NCBI GenBank assembly: GCA_000436795.1
Contig: HF993140.1
Span: 1 to 15,650 of the forward strand
Origin: Bacteroides sp. CAG:1076
GTDB taxonomy: Bacteria > Bacteroidota > Bacteroidia > Bacteroidales > Bacteroidaceae
Direction of reading: 5' to 3'
Length of the DNA: 15,650 nt
The translations under genes were made by a program, and so were the position numbers. Below, piece after piece: positions 1-5,305 of the stretch. A model generated the notes under the pieces. That model made no database searches. It saw only the letters and a program-made list of their open reading frames with translations, and had not been told where the DNA came from. The stretch's first letter is position 1. Each line of letters opens with the position of its first letter.

Positions 1-33
1 GACATTTTAAGACGAGTGTGCTATTATATAATT
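1..33 (+). promoter_or_regulatory. Left-end early promoter, truncated by the window edge
   Basis: The window opens on GACA, the last four bases of a probable TTGACA -35 box. A 17-base spacer ends in TGTGC, followed by the -10 TATTAT at 22-27 (extended -10, TGn). Initiation is expected near 34. The same core occurs inverted at the right end with a complete TTGACA, which supports reading the missing TT as lying just outside the window. Confidence 0.75.
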
Positions 34-42
34 ACAGAAAGG
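16..42 (+). repeat. Left copy of 27-bp inverted repeat (promoter core)
   Basis: Bases 16-42, starting GTGTGCTATTATATAATTAC, are identical to the reverse complement of 15509-15535. The repeat covers the extended -10, the start site and the first transcribed bases. Beyond it the two ends diverge, so it is a promoter-centred inverted repeat rather than a proven terminal repeat. The true ends are not visible on the left. Confidence 0.85.
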
Positions 43-62
43 AAATAAAGGAGGAAAAGAAA

Positions 63-263
63 ATGAAAAAGTACGAATACCTAGTAAATGAGTTGGCAAA
101 TGTTAAATCATCAGCAGAGTATATTAGAGTGTTAAAATGGTTTGACGCAGAGGTATACAAAAACAATAAAGAGGAAATTGAAAAGCAGCTTGAGAAATTA
201 GAAGAGCGCATTGGAGTATTGTTAGGTCTATTAGAGGATATAATCAATGAAGAGCCTACATAA
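63..263 (+). CDS. Small early protein, paralogue of the right-end protein at 14893-15141
   Basis: A 66-residue, highly charged, mostly helical protein with no recognisable domain. The start at 63 is chosen because AAAGGAGG at 48-55 sits correctly upstream; an in-frame ATG at 18 lies inside the promoter. The protein aligns without internal gaps to the leftward protein at 14893-15141. Shared elements include KYE.L near the start, D.E.YK in the middle, and a C-terminal NE..P, with roughly 23 identities over about 62 residues by eye. Its stop codon lies in the loop of a terminator hairpin. Leucine-rich heptads (QLEKLEERIGVLLGLLEDI) suggest a dimerising coiled coil. Position next to a genome end and an early promoter suggests an early regulatory or DNA-end function, but this is inference. 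Confidence 0.85.
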   Translation: MKKYEYLVNELANVKSSAEYIRVLKWFDAEVYKNNKEEIEKQLEKLEERIGVLLGLLEDIINEEPT

Positions 264-277
264 AATAGGCTTTTTTT
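253..277 (+). terminator. Rho-independent terminator
   Basis: AGCCTA at 253-258 pairs with TAGGCT at 266-271, followed by a run of seven T (271-277). The stop codon of the preceding gene (261-263) lies in the loop. The next two genes have no obvious promoter of their own, so readthrough is likely. Confidence 0.8.
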
Positions 278-300
278 CATTTATAAGGAGGGCAAGAAAA

Positions 301-381
301 ATGGAAGAAATATTGGTGGTAGTTATAATAGGAATTAGCCTATTCGCAGGATATCTGACATGGGAGGACAAGAAGAAATGA
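301..381 (+). CDS. 26-residue single-pass membrane miniprotein
   Basis: ATG at 301 follows AAGGAGGGC (284-292) at good spacing. It encodes 26 residues: MEE, a hydrophobic stretch ILVVVIIGISLFAGYL (residues 4-19), then TWEDKKK. The pattern of an acidic N-terminus, one membrane helix and a positive C-terminal tail is what is expected of a real membrane miniprotein. It overlaps the next gene by four bases (ATGA at 378-381), a typical translational-coupling arrangement. Function unknown. The ribosome binding site and overlap argue that it is translated, although it is below the usual annotation length. Confidence 0.6.
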   Translation: MEEILVVVIIGISLFAGYLTWEDKKK

Positions 382-746
382 CAATACAAAACATAATAAA
401 GAAACTGCGTAAAAACGGTATAACGAACTATGAAATAATACCAATGGTATCTGGATGTGACACAGTAAGTGTTCCCTACATAAATGGTTACGATCTTACA
501 AATATAGTTCGGTTATTTAAGACAGGCGTTAAGATTGATATAAGCAGTTATACAAAAGCAGTAATATTATGGAACTATAGAGAATGGGAACGTTCCAGAA
601 AACTAAGTGATAGAGTGTCGCTATTAGTAGAATTGTTTTACACAGAGTTGCGAACCGGAAAAACACCGGAGGAAGCAAAACAGACACAGCACGAATATGC
701 GAAAACAAACAACATGTTGGACGCGTTTTATAGCATTTATAAGTAA
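378..746 (+). CDS. Hypothetical early protein, 122 residues
   Basis: I do not recognise the family. The start at 378 is preferred over the in-frame ATG at 360 because GGGAGG (362-367) lies about 10 bases upstream of 378 and because it gives an ATGA overlap with the membrane miniprotein. The protein is basic and soluble, with a short N-terminal helix (TIQNIIKKLRKNG), a central hydrophobic/beta section, and a helical C-terminus containing ELRTGKTPEEAKQTQHEYAK. Its location upstream of the replication genes suggests an early takeover or regulatory role; nothing in the sequence defines it further. A strong terminator follows immediately. Confidence 0.8.
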   Translation: MTIQNIIKKLRKNGITNYEIIPMVSGCDTVSVPYINGYDLTNIVRLFKTGVKIDISSYTKAVILWNYREWERSRKLSDRVSLLVELFYTELRTGKTPEEAKQTQHEYAKTNNMLDAFYSIYK

Positions 747-779
747 ATAAGAAAAGCCGTGCAAACGGCTTTTCTTATT
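746..779. terminator. Strong, largely symmetrical terminator hairpin
   Basis: A 14-bp perfect stem (746-759 with 766-779) encloses the loop TGCAAA. The core is AAAAGCCG/CGGCTTTT, giving T-rich tails on both strands. It ends the first early transcription unit just before a new promoter. Confidence 0.85.
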
Positions 780-806
780 GTATTTTTTATAAAAATATGT
801 TATAAT
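778..806 (+). promoter_or_regulatory. Promoter for terminal protein/DNA polymerase
   Basis: TTGTAT (778-783), a 17-base spacer, then TATAAT (801-806) preceded by TGT, giving a perfect extended -10. The -35 overlaps the last bases of the upstream terminator. Transcription should start near 813, with an AAAGGAGG ribosome binding site before the ATG at 838. Confidence 0.8.
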
Positions 807-837
807 AGAACTACATTATAAAAGGAGGTTTTTTCAT

Positions 838-1464
838 ATGACGAGAAAAAATAGGTATGCGAAAGTATACGCGCAAGAACTAAAACGAATAGAAAAGCAA
901 GTGAATAAATTGCTCGCACAAGGTTATGCAATATCAATTGACATGCCAAAAGTAAAACAGCAACCTACAAAATCAGATGTTCAGCGGTTGAAGAAAATAA
1001 CACCGGACGTTATACAAAAATCTTCTGAATCTTTAATAACTGATAGCGGTTATAAGTCAAAAAGGCGAAAAGCAAAAAAGAAAATAGGTCGGGGAGAATA
1101 CAAGTCAAAAAGACGAAAAGCAAAAAAGAAAAGAGGACGCGTAGTAGATTATCCCTCTAGTGCGGATATTATTATAGAAAATTTTATAAACACAACATAC
1201 ACATATTTTCCGGTAGCAGAACGCATGTGTAGGCAATGGCTAGAAAATAGCTTAAGGAAGAATGGAAAAGAAGCAACAGCAGAAGCGTTGGAAGCTGTAC
1301 CGTGGCTGACTATTCACGAAAGTTATGACGCAGAAAAAAATGGAGGGCAGCCAATCGTACCCGAGTTTTTATCCGAACTGTCTGATAATCTAGGACTTTC
1401 CCGCGCGCAGCAAAAAGAATTTTTAGATTCATTCGACTATGAAAACGGTTGGGGTGAATATTAA
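838..1464 (+). CDS. Probable terminal protein (primer for DNA replication)
   Basis: A 208-residue basic protein directly upstream of the DNA polymerase, the position of the terminal protein (gp3) in phi29. The N-terminus matches the phi29 pattern: YA+..KN at the start, a helix, then a D.P segment (SIDMPKVKQQPTKSDVQRLKKIT). The C-terminal half (IIIENFINTTYTYFP...AEALEAVPWLTI) also resembles the phi29 priming domain. In phi29 the priming Ser232 lies in an acidic loop; here the analogous loop is HESYDAEKNGGQ, making S162 (or Y163) the candidate attachment residue. Two tandem copies of YKSKRRKAKKK (residues 72-82 and 88-98) form a strongly positive stretch in the middle. phi29 terminal protein is 266 residues. 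The identification rests on position and pattern, not a search. Confidence 0.75.
   Translation: MTRKNRYAKVYAQELKRIEKQVNKLLAQGYAISIDMPKVKQQPTKSDVQRLKKITPDVIQKSSESLITDSGYKSKRRKAKKKIGRGEYKSKRRKAKKKRGRVVDYPSSADIIIENFINTTYTYFPVAERMCRQWLENSLRKNGKEATAEALEAVPWLTIHESYDAEKNGGQPIVPEFLSELSDNLGLSRAQQKEFLDSFDYENGWGEY
1051..1146 (+). repeat. Two tandem 48-bp units encoding a lysine/arginine-rich repeat
   Basis: Two units with a 48-base (16-codon) period: AAGTCAAAAAGRCGAAAAGC begins at 1054 and again at 1102, and about 31 consecutive bases match with one difference. The units encode YKSKRRKAKKK twice. The frame is kept. Near-identity at silent positions indicates a recent duplication inside the terminal protein gene. 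Confidence 0.9.
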
Positions 1465-1484
1465 ATGTTTCACGTGAAACATTT
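1463..1484. promoter_or_regulatory. parS: parS-like site (host ParB/Spo0J binding sequence)
   Basis: TGTTTCACGTGAAACA at 1466-1481 is a perfect 16-bp palindrome identical to the consensus parS of Bacillus and other Firmicutes as I know it. The symmetry extends to 22 bp (1463-1484). It fills the gap between the terminal protein stop codon and the DNA polymerase ribosome binding site. A further half-site, GTTTCAC, lies at 1491-1497. No ParB or ParA gene is visible in the window, so any binding protein would come from the host. The palindrome could also form an RNA hairpin next to the polymerase ribosome binding site. Confidence 0.85.
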
Positions 1485-1498
1485 TGAGAGGTTTCACA

Positions 1499-3349
1499 AT
1501 GTCAAAAAAATCAGCGAAAAAACCCGTTATAATAGCGGCAGACTTTGAGACAACCGTATATCCCGGTCAGACATCGACAGAAGTTTGGAGCGCCGCATGG
1601 ATAGAATTATTTACAGAGCGACCGCACGTTCGCGGTAACATAGAAGATTTTTTGAACGATATTTTTAATTTGAATAAAAACGTTCTATGTTATTTTCATA
1701 ACCTGCGTTTTGATGGAGCATTTATTGTGTATTGGCTTTTAAAGAACGGCTATACATGGAATAATGCACGTAATAAAGGCATGAACGCAAAAGAGTTTAA
1801 AGCTTTAATATCAGATACAAATAAATGGTATACCGTTACAGTCAAACCAAAGTTTGATACAGTGATCGAGTTTAGGGATAGTGTTAAGCTGATGCCTATG
1901 ACATTAGATCAAATTGGCTCTGCATTTAATACGAAGCATAGGAAATTGGAAATGGAGTATATAGGAATGCGACACGCAAATTGTGAAATAACACCGGAAG
2001 AATATGCTTATATTATTAACGATATTTATGTACTAAAGGAAGCGCTGGAAGTTATGATAAAAAGTGGACATGATAAATTAACCATAGGCTCATGCTGTAT
2101 GGACGAATTCAAAAATAAATTTGATGCTATGGACTTCAAAGCAGCTTTTCCGAATTTAAAAGAGATAGCATTGATAAAATATGAGCTTGGAAGCGATAAC
2201 GTAGATCAATATATTCGAAAAGCGTATAAGGGAGGTTATTGCTATTACAAATACAAACAAAGAAAACATATTACACAGAATGGCATGACTTTTGATGTTA
2301 ACTCTCTATATCCTAGTGTTATGCACAGTAAAAGTGGGAACTATTACCCAACAGGGAAACCGATATTTTTTGAAAAAGCAATCCCTTATAAATGCTTAGA
2401 AGCGCGCGTGTATCCGTTTTATGTTAGATTGCGCTGTCGTTTTAAGCTAAAAGATGGGTTTTTGCCGACTGTGCAGATTAAAGGAGACTATAAGTATAAT
2501 TCTACTCAATGGCTGGAAACTTCTGATATTTATTATCGCGGGAAATATTATAGATATTTTACAAATAAAGAGGGGCAAAAAGAGGAAGCAAGGCCGGAAC
2601 TAACGCTTTTTATGACAGACTATTTACTTTTATTAGAACATTACGATGTGTATGACTTAGAGATTTTAGACGGTTGTTATTTTCATGGCGCGATAGGTTT
2701 GTTTGACACTTATATAGATCACTACATGAAAATTAAAATGACTACCAAAGACAAGGGAGAGCGAACAGAAGCAAAATTATTCCTAAACAACTTATATGGA
2801 CGGCTTGCCATTAACGATAACAGCTCTTACCGTGAACCATTTATCGACCCTGAAACAGATTCTATAGGATTCGAATTGCACCCGGAACATGAAAAAGACA
2901 CACTATACATTGCAGCGGGCGCAGCTGTGACGGCATACGCGCGATATTTTACCATAACGCACGCACAAGCTAATTATCAAAATTTTGTTTACAGTGACAC
3001 GGACTCTATACATATGCTGGACGATGGGCAGCCAGTAAAAATGATAAAAGAACACGCTACAGAGCTATTGCATTGGAAGAGAGAAAGCGATTGGAGCAGT
3101 GCTATATTTATAAGGCAAAAGACATATGCAGAGTTTGTGCAAAAAGAGGACGGGAAAAAAGTGACAGGACACTGGGAGATAAAGTGTGCCGGGATGCCGG
3201 AAAAGTCAAAAAAATTATTTTTGGCAAGTCACCCAATAACGGATTTTAAGATTGGCTTGAAAGTGGGCGGAAAATTAAAACCAAAATACATCAGTGGCGG
3301 AATGGTGTTAGTGGAAGATTTTTATACTTTACGCGCAAAAAGATGTTGA
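1499..3349 (+). CDS. Protein-primed family B DNA polymerase (phi29 gp2 type)
   Basis: A 616-residue polymerase with all expected motifs. The 3'-5' exonuclease has Exo I ADFETT (D15, E17), Exo II HNLRFDGAF (N68, D72) and Exo III Y..ND (Y171, D175). The YxGG-type motif is YKGG at 243-246. Polymerase motifs are A DVNSLYP (D266), B KLFLNNLYG (K426) and C YSDTDS (D500, D502), with KTY at 541-543. The C-terminus GGMVLVEDFYTL matches the end of phi29 polymerase, so the gene is intact; it is about 40 residues longer than phi29's 572. The start at 1499 is chosen because GAGAGG (1486-1491) precedes it; an in-frame TTG at 1484 is less likely. The enzyme would elongate from the terminal protein and replicate by strand displacement. 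Its stop codon lies within the -35 box of the next promoter. Confidence 0.98.
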   Translation: MSKKSAKKPVIIAADFETTVYPGQTSTEVWSAAWIELFTERPHVRGNIEDFLNDIFNLNKNVLCYFHNLRFDGAFIVYWLLKNGYTWNNARNKGMNAKEFKALISDTNKWYTVTVKPKFDTVIEFRDSVKLMPMTLDQIGSAFNTKHRKLEMEYIGMRHANCEITPEEYAYIINDIYVLKEALEVMIKSGHDKLTIGSCCMDEFKNKFDAMDFKAAFPNLKEIALIKYELGSDNVDQYIRKAYKGGYCYYKYKQRKHITQNGMTFDVNSLYPSVMHSKSGNYYPTGKPIFFEKAIPYKCLEARVYPFYVRLRCRFKLKDGFLPTVQIKGDYKYNSTQWLETSDIYYRGKYYRYFTNKEGQKEEARPELTLFMTDYLLLLEHYDVYDLEILDGCYFHGAIGLFDTYIDHYMKIKMTTKDKGERTEAKLFLNNLYGRLAINDNSSYREPFIDPETDSIGFELHPEHEKDTLYIAAGAAVTAYARYFTITHAQANYQNFVYSDTDSIHMLDDGQPVKMIKEHATELLHWKRESDWSSAIFIRQKTYAEFVQKEDGKKVTGHWEIKCAGMPEKSKKLFLASHPITDFKIGLKVGGKLKPKYISGGMVLVEDFYTLRAKRC

Positions 3350-3380
3350 CACTTTAAAAGGTTTGTGCTATTATTATAAT
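3346..3380 (+). promoter_or_regulatory. Early promoter of the TGTGCTATTAT type
   Basis: Perfect TTGACA (3346-3351), a 17-base spacer, then TATTAT (3369-3374) preceded by TGC (extended -10). The TTGACA contains the TGA stop of the polymerase gene. TGTGCTATTAT is shared with both genome-end promoters, indicating a common early promoter class. An overlapping TATAAT (3375-3380) has poor spacing. Confidence 0.85.
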
Positions 3381-3421
3381 GTAATAAAAAATAAAACACA
3401 AAAAAGAAAGGAGCAGAAAAA

Positions 3422-3721
3422 ATGAGAAAAGGAGACGGAGACGCAAGGACACGGTTTTTTACAAGAACTGTGACTACAACCGTTATCAAGGTGGCACAGT
3501 TTGCGGATGGGCAGGTAACTGACTTTCCTGATATCATTGTTCCGGTTAGAGTAAGCTCTAATACGGCAATTACAAGGGAGATCAACAAGGCATATCCGGA
3601 TGCAAAAGGGTTGTTTTGTGTGAACACGGAATACAGGGAAGAGCTGAGACGTTTAAGCGTTGAAGATTTTCTGAAGTATTCCGAAGTCGTAACAGTTGAC
3701 GAAGCAGAAAAAGCAGAATAA
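3422..3721 (+). CDS. Small early protein, possible DNA-binding (histone-like) accessory
   Basis: A 99-residue protein with start at 3422 after AAAGGAGC (3407-3414). The N-terminus is basic (MRKGDGDARTRFFTRTVTTT) and is followed by an amphipathic beta pattern, a helix (NTAITREINKAYPDA) and a C-terminal helix (REELRRLSVEDFLKYSEVV) with an acidic tail. It is the first gene after an early promoter and is paired with the likely single-stranded-DNA-binding protein behind it. In phi29 the equivalent accessory genes are p6 (double-stranded DNA-binding) and p5 (single-stranded DNA-binding). Assigning this one to a p6-like role is inference from size, order and charge; I see no clear p6 sequence similarity. 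Confidence 0.8.
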   Translation: MRKGDGDARTRFFTRTVTTTVIKVAQFADGQVTDFPDIIVPVRVSSNTAITREINKAYPDAKGLFCVNTEYREELRRLSVEDFLKYSEVVTVDEAEKAE

Positions 3722-3735
3722 AAGGAGAGATTATT

Positions 3736-4071
3736 ATGAGTTTAATCAACACAGTAACCGACAAAAAGCAGCTGTACAGCCTTTCGCAGAATAGCGAGGG
3801 CTTAACCGATCACGTTGGTGAAGATATGGTGGTAGTTGGAGTTGCACAGTGGGAAACTACTAGAAAAGCAACCGGAGACGAGTGCGTGTGCACCGGGTTC
3901 GTGCTGCAGGACGGACGTTGTATTACAACACTCTCACCAACAGTCGCAGATTGTATTCAGACGCTTGAACAGTTTGTCGGAGCGCCGACAGCAGACAATC
4001 CGCTTACACTGCGGGCGGAATACCGGAAGTCCAACAATAAAAATGAATTTTTAACGCTTGTTCTTGTTTGA
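3736..4071 (+). CDS. Putative single-stranded-DNA-binding protein
   Basis: A 111-residue protein, start at 3736 after AAAGGAGAG (3721-3729). The predicted pattern is beta-rich: SLSQNSEGLTDHVGEDMVVVGVAQWE, then TGFVLQDGRCITTLSPTVADCIQTL, then PLTLRAEYRKSNNKNEFLTLVLV. A helix between strand pairs and the terminal basic strand resemble small OB-like phage single-stranded-DNA-binding proteins I remember, but I cannot name the family with certainty. Location next to the polymerase transcription unit fits the phi29 p5 role of coating displaced strands during strand-displacement replication. Immediately downstream is a strong bidirectional terminator, so this closes an early two-gene operon. Confidence 0.8.
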   Translation: MSLINTVTDKKQLYSLSQNSEGLTDHVGEDMVVVGVAQWETTRKATGDECVCTGFVLQDGRCITTLSPTVADCIQTLEQFVGAPTADNPLTLRAEYRKSNNKNEFLTLVLV

Positions 4072-4080
4072 CAGGGCAGC

Positions 4081-4114
4081 ATAAAAAAGAGGAACAATTG
4101 TTCCTCTTTTTTAT
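4081..4114. terminator. 34-bp perfect palindromic terminator
   Basis: Bases 4081-4114 form a perfect palindrome centred at 4097/4098. The stem core is GAGGAACAA/TTGTTCCTC flanked by A6 and T6, so it can terminate transcription in either direction. No promoter is apparent between it and the ATPase gene, so the ATPase probably depends on readthrough. Confidence 0.85.
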
Positions 4115-4129
4115 TGAGAAAGGGGTAGC

Positions 4130-5179
4130 ATGGAAAAGCATTATAGGCTAGACAACATTTTAAAAACGAAAGACTTAGACGGGAATACACCCGACATTTT
4201 TATTATAACTGGCTCAAAAGGTGGCGGAAAATCTTTTGCCGTAAAAGAATATTTAATCAATGAATTTTTGCATAAAAGTAAAAAGTTTATCTGTCTAGTT
4301 CGAAAAAAAGATGAATTGAACAGCTATATTCCCGCTTTTTGGGCAGATGTAAAAAATAAATTTCCGAATACCGATTTATATTCAGTATCCAGCGGTTCTG
4401 GTAAATTCGCAGAAGTTTTTATAAAAACGGAAGATTTTGAAATATCTTGTGGATATGTGATTGCGCTGAGTATGGTCGATAAAGTTAAGAGAATATCTAC
4501 GTTTTTTAACGATGCAGACAATATTTTTCTAGACGAGTTCCAAAGTGAAACGGGCGACTATTGCGCGGATGAGATCACGAAGTTTTTTGCAATCAATGAC
4601 GCAGTCGGTAGAGGTTTCGAACAATTAACGCGAAAACTAACCTATTTTTTAGTTAGTAATATGGTTTCGTTATTGAATCCGTATTTTGTCGCTTTAGGGA
4701 TTCATAAACGCTGGCAATCTGGAATCCACTTTATGCGAGGGCATGGCTGGGTGATGGAGGTCTACAGAAATAAATACGTAGCAGAGGAAAAACAGCAAAG
4801 CGGGTTTTATCGTGCGTTTTCCGATGCGTCCTATTTTAACTATAGTATTGACAATATCTTTTTGTTGGATAATGTGCAATTTATTGCAAAACAGAATCTT
4901 GCGGGAGCAAGGTATTTAATGACAATAAAACATAATGGTATTTTTTATGGCTTATGGATGTTGCAAAACGGAAGATATTATATATCGTTAAAAGCAGACA
5001 GAAATTTTCATCGGCTTTTTGCAATTTCCACAAAAGATCACGATGAAAACACATGTTTAACTGGCGCAATATCCGCGCAAGTGTCGATGTGTAGAAAGCA
5101 ATTTAATGCCGGGAATTTTCGTTTTGAATCACAGGAATGCAAAAATATTGGAATGGATTTTTTGGGAATTAGGGCTTGA
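4130..5179 (+). CDS. DNA packaging ATPase (phi29 gp16 type)
   Basis: A 349-residue ATPase that would power DNA translocation into the prohead from the portal vertex. Walker A is GSKGGGKS (residues 28-35) and Walker B is NIFLDEF (131-137, with D135/E136 catalytic). Other phi29 gp16 landmarks are VSNMVSLLNPYF (phi29 LSNAVSVVNPYF) and YSIDNIFLLDN (phi29 MSLDNQFIGD). Length is close to the 332 residues of gp16. Start at 4130 follows AAAGGGG. In phi29 this gene is last in the late operon; here it precedes the scaffold and capsid genes and is followed directly by a promoter and the candidate packaging RNA. Its stop codon is embedded in the TTGACA of that promoter. Confidence 0.95.
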   Translation: MEKHYRLDNILKTKDLDGNTPDIFIITGSKGGGKSFAVKEYLINEFLHKSKKFICLVRKKDELNSYIPAFWADVKNKFPNTDLYSVSSGSGKFAEVFIKTEDFEISCGYVIALSMVDKVKRISTFFNDADNIFLDEFQSETGDYCADEITKFFAINDAVGRGFEQLTRKLTYFLVSNMVSLLNPYFVALGIHKRWQSGIHFMRGHGWVMEVYRNKYVAEEKQQSGFYRAFSDASYFNYSIDNIFLLDNVQFIAKQNLAGARYLMTIKHNGIFYGLWMLQNGRYYISLKADRNFHRLFAISTKDHDENTCLTGAISAQVSMCRKQFNAGNFRFESQECKNIGMDFLGIRA

Positions 5180-5204
5180 CATCGGTACAAAAGGAAGCTA
5201 TACT
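5176..5204 (+). promoter_or_regulatory. Consensus promoter for packaging RNA/late operon
   Basis: TTGACA (5176-5181), exactly 17 bases, then TATACT (5199-5204). This is close to the ideal sigma-A promoter and among the strongest in the window. The start site is expected near 5211. It lacks the TGTGC extended -10 of the early promoters. The first 125 or so transcribed bases are noncoding and highly structured. Confidence 0.85.
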
Positions 5205-5210
5205 AAAACC

Positions 5211-5305
5211 ATAGAGGGAGAACTTACAGTACAGACAAGAACCCCCCGTGTGAAACGGCTCGTCTGTATGGCGTATAGGGATGTGCGCGTGTTTTCCCTT
5301 ACTTA
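5211..5305 (+). ncRNA. Candidate packaging RNA (pRNA) with three-way junction
   Basis: By hand folding, P1 pairs 5214-5223 with 5291-5300 (10 bp, two G-U). P2 pairs 5230-5236 with 5262-5268 (TACAGAC/GTCTGTA), with an upper helix 5246-5249/5255-5258 and a GTGAA loop. P3 pairs 5271-5277 with 5282-5288 around a GGGA loop. P2 and P3 sprout from P1, forming a tight three-way junction like the phi29 pRNA. A C-rich bulge in P2 (5242-5245) is complementary to the P3 loop GGG. It lies between the ATPase and scaffold genes, behind a consensus promoter. The 3' end is uncertain because no terminator is seen. It could instead be a leader structure of the late mRNA. No sequence similarity to phi29 pRNA is claimed. 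Confidence 0.65.

Noticed and set aside
1432..1437. Spo0A-box-like TTCGAC sites (also 8732-8737)
   Set aside because: Incomplete matches inside coding sequence, not close to any predicted promoter.
1484..1498. Upstream TTG start for DNA polymerase
   Set aside because: It would start within the parS palindrome and include the ribosome binding site of the better ATG at 1499.
4068..4073. TTGACA at a gene end as a promoter for the ATPase
   Set aside because: No acceptable -10 at 16-18 bases; the spacing falls inside the terminator palindrome.
5250..5256. GTGAAAC as a second parS half-site
   Set aside because: Seven bases only, no palindromic partner, and explained by the P2 arm of the candidate RNA.
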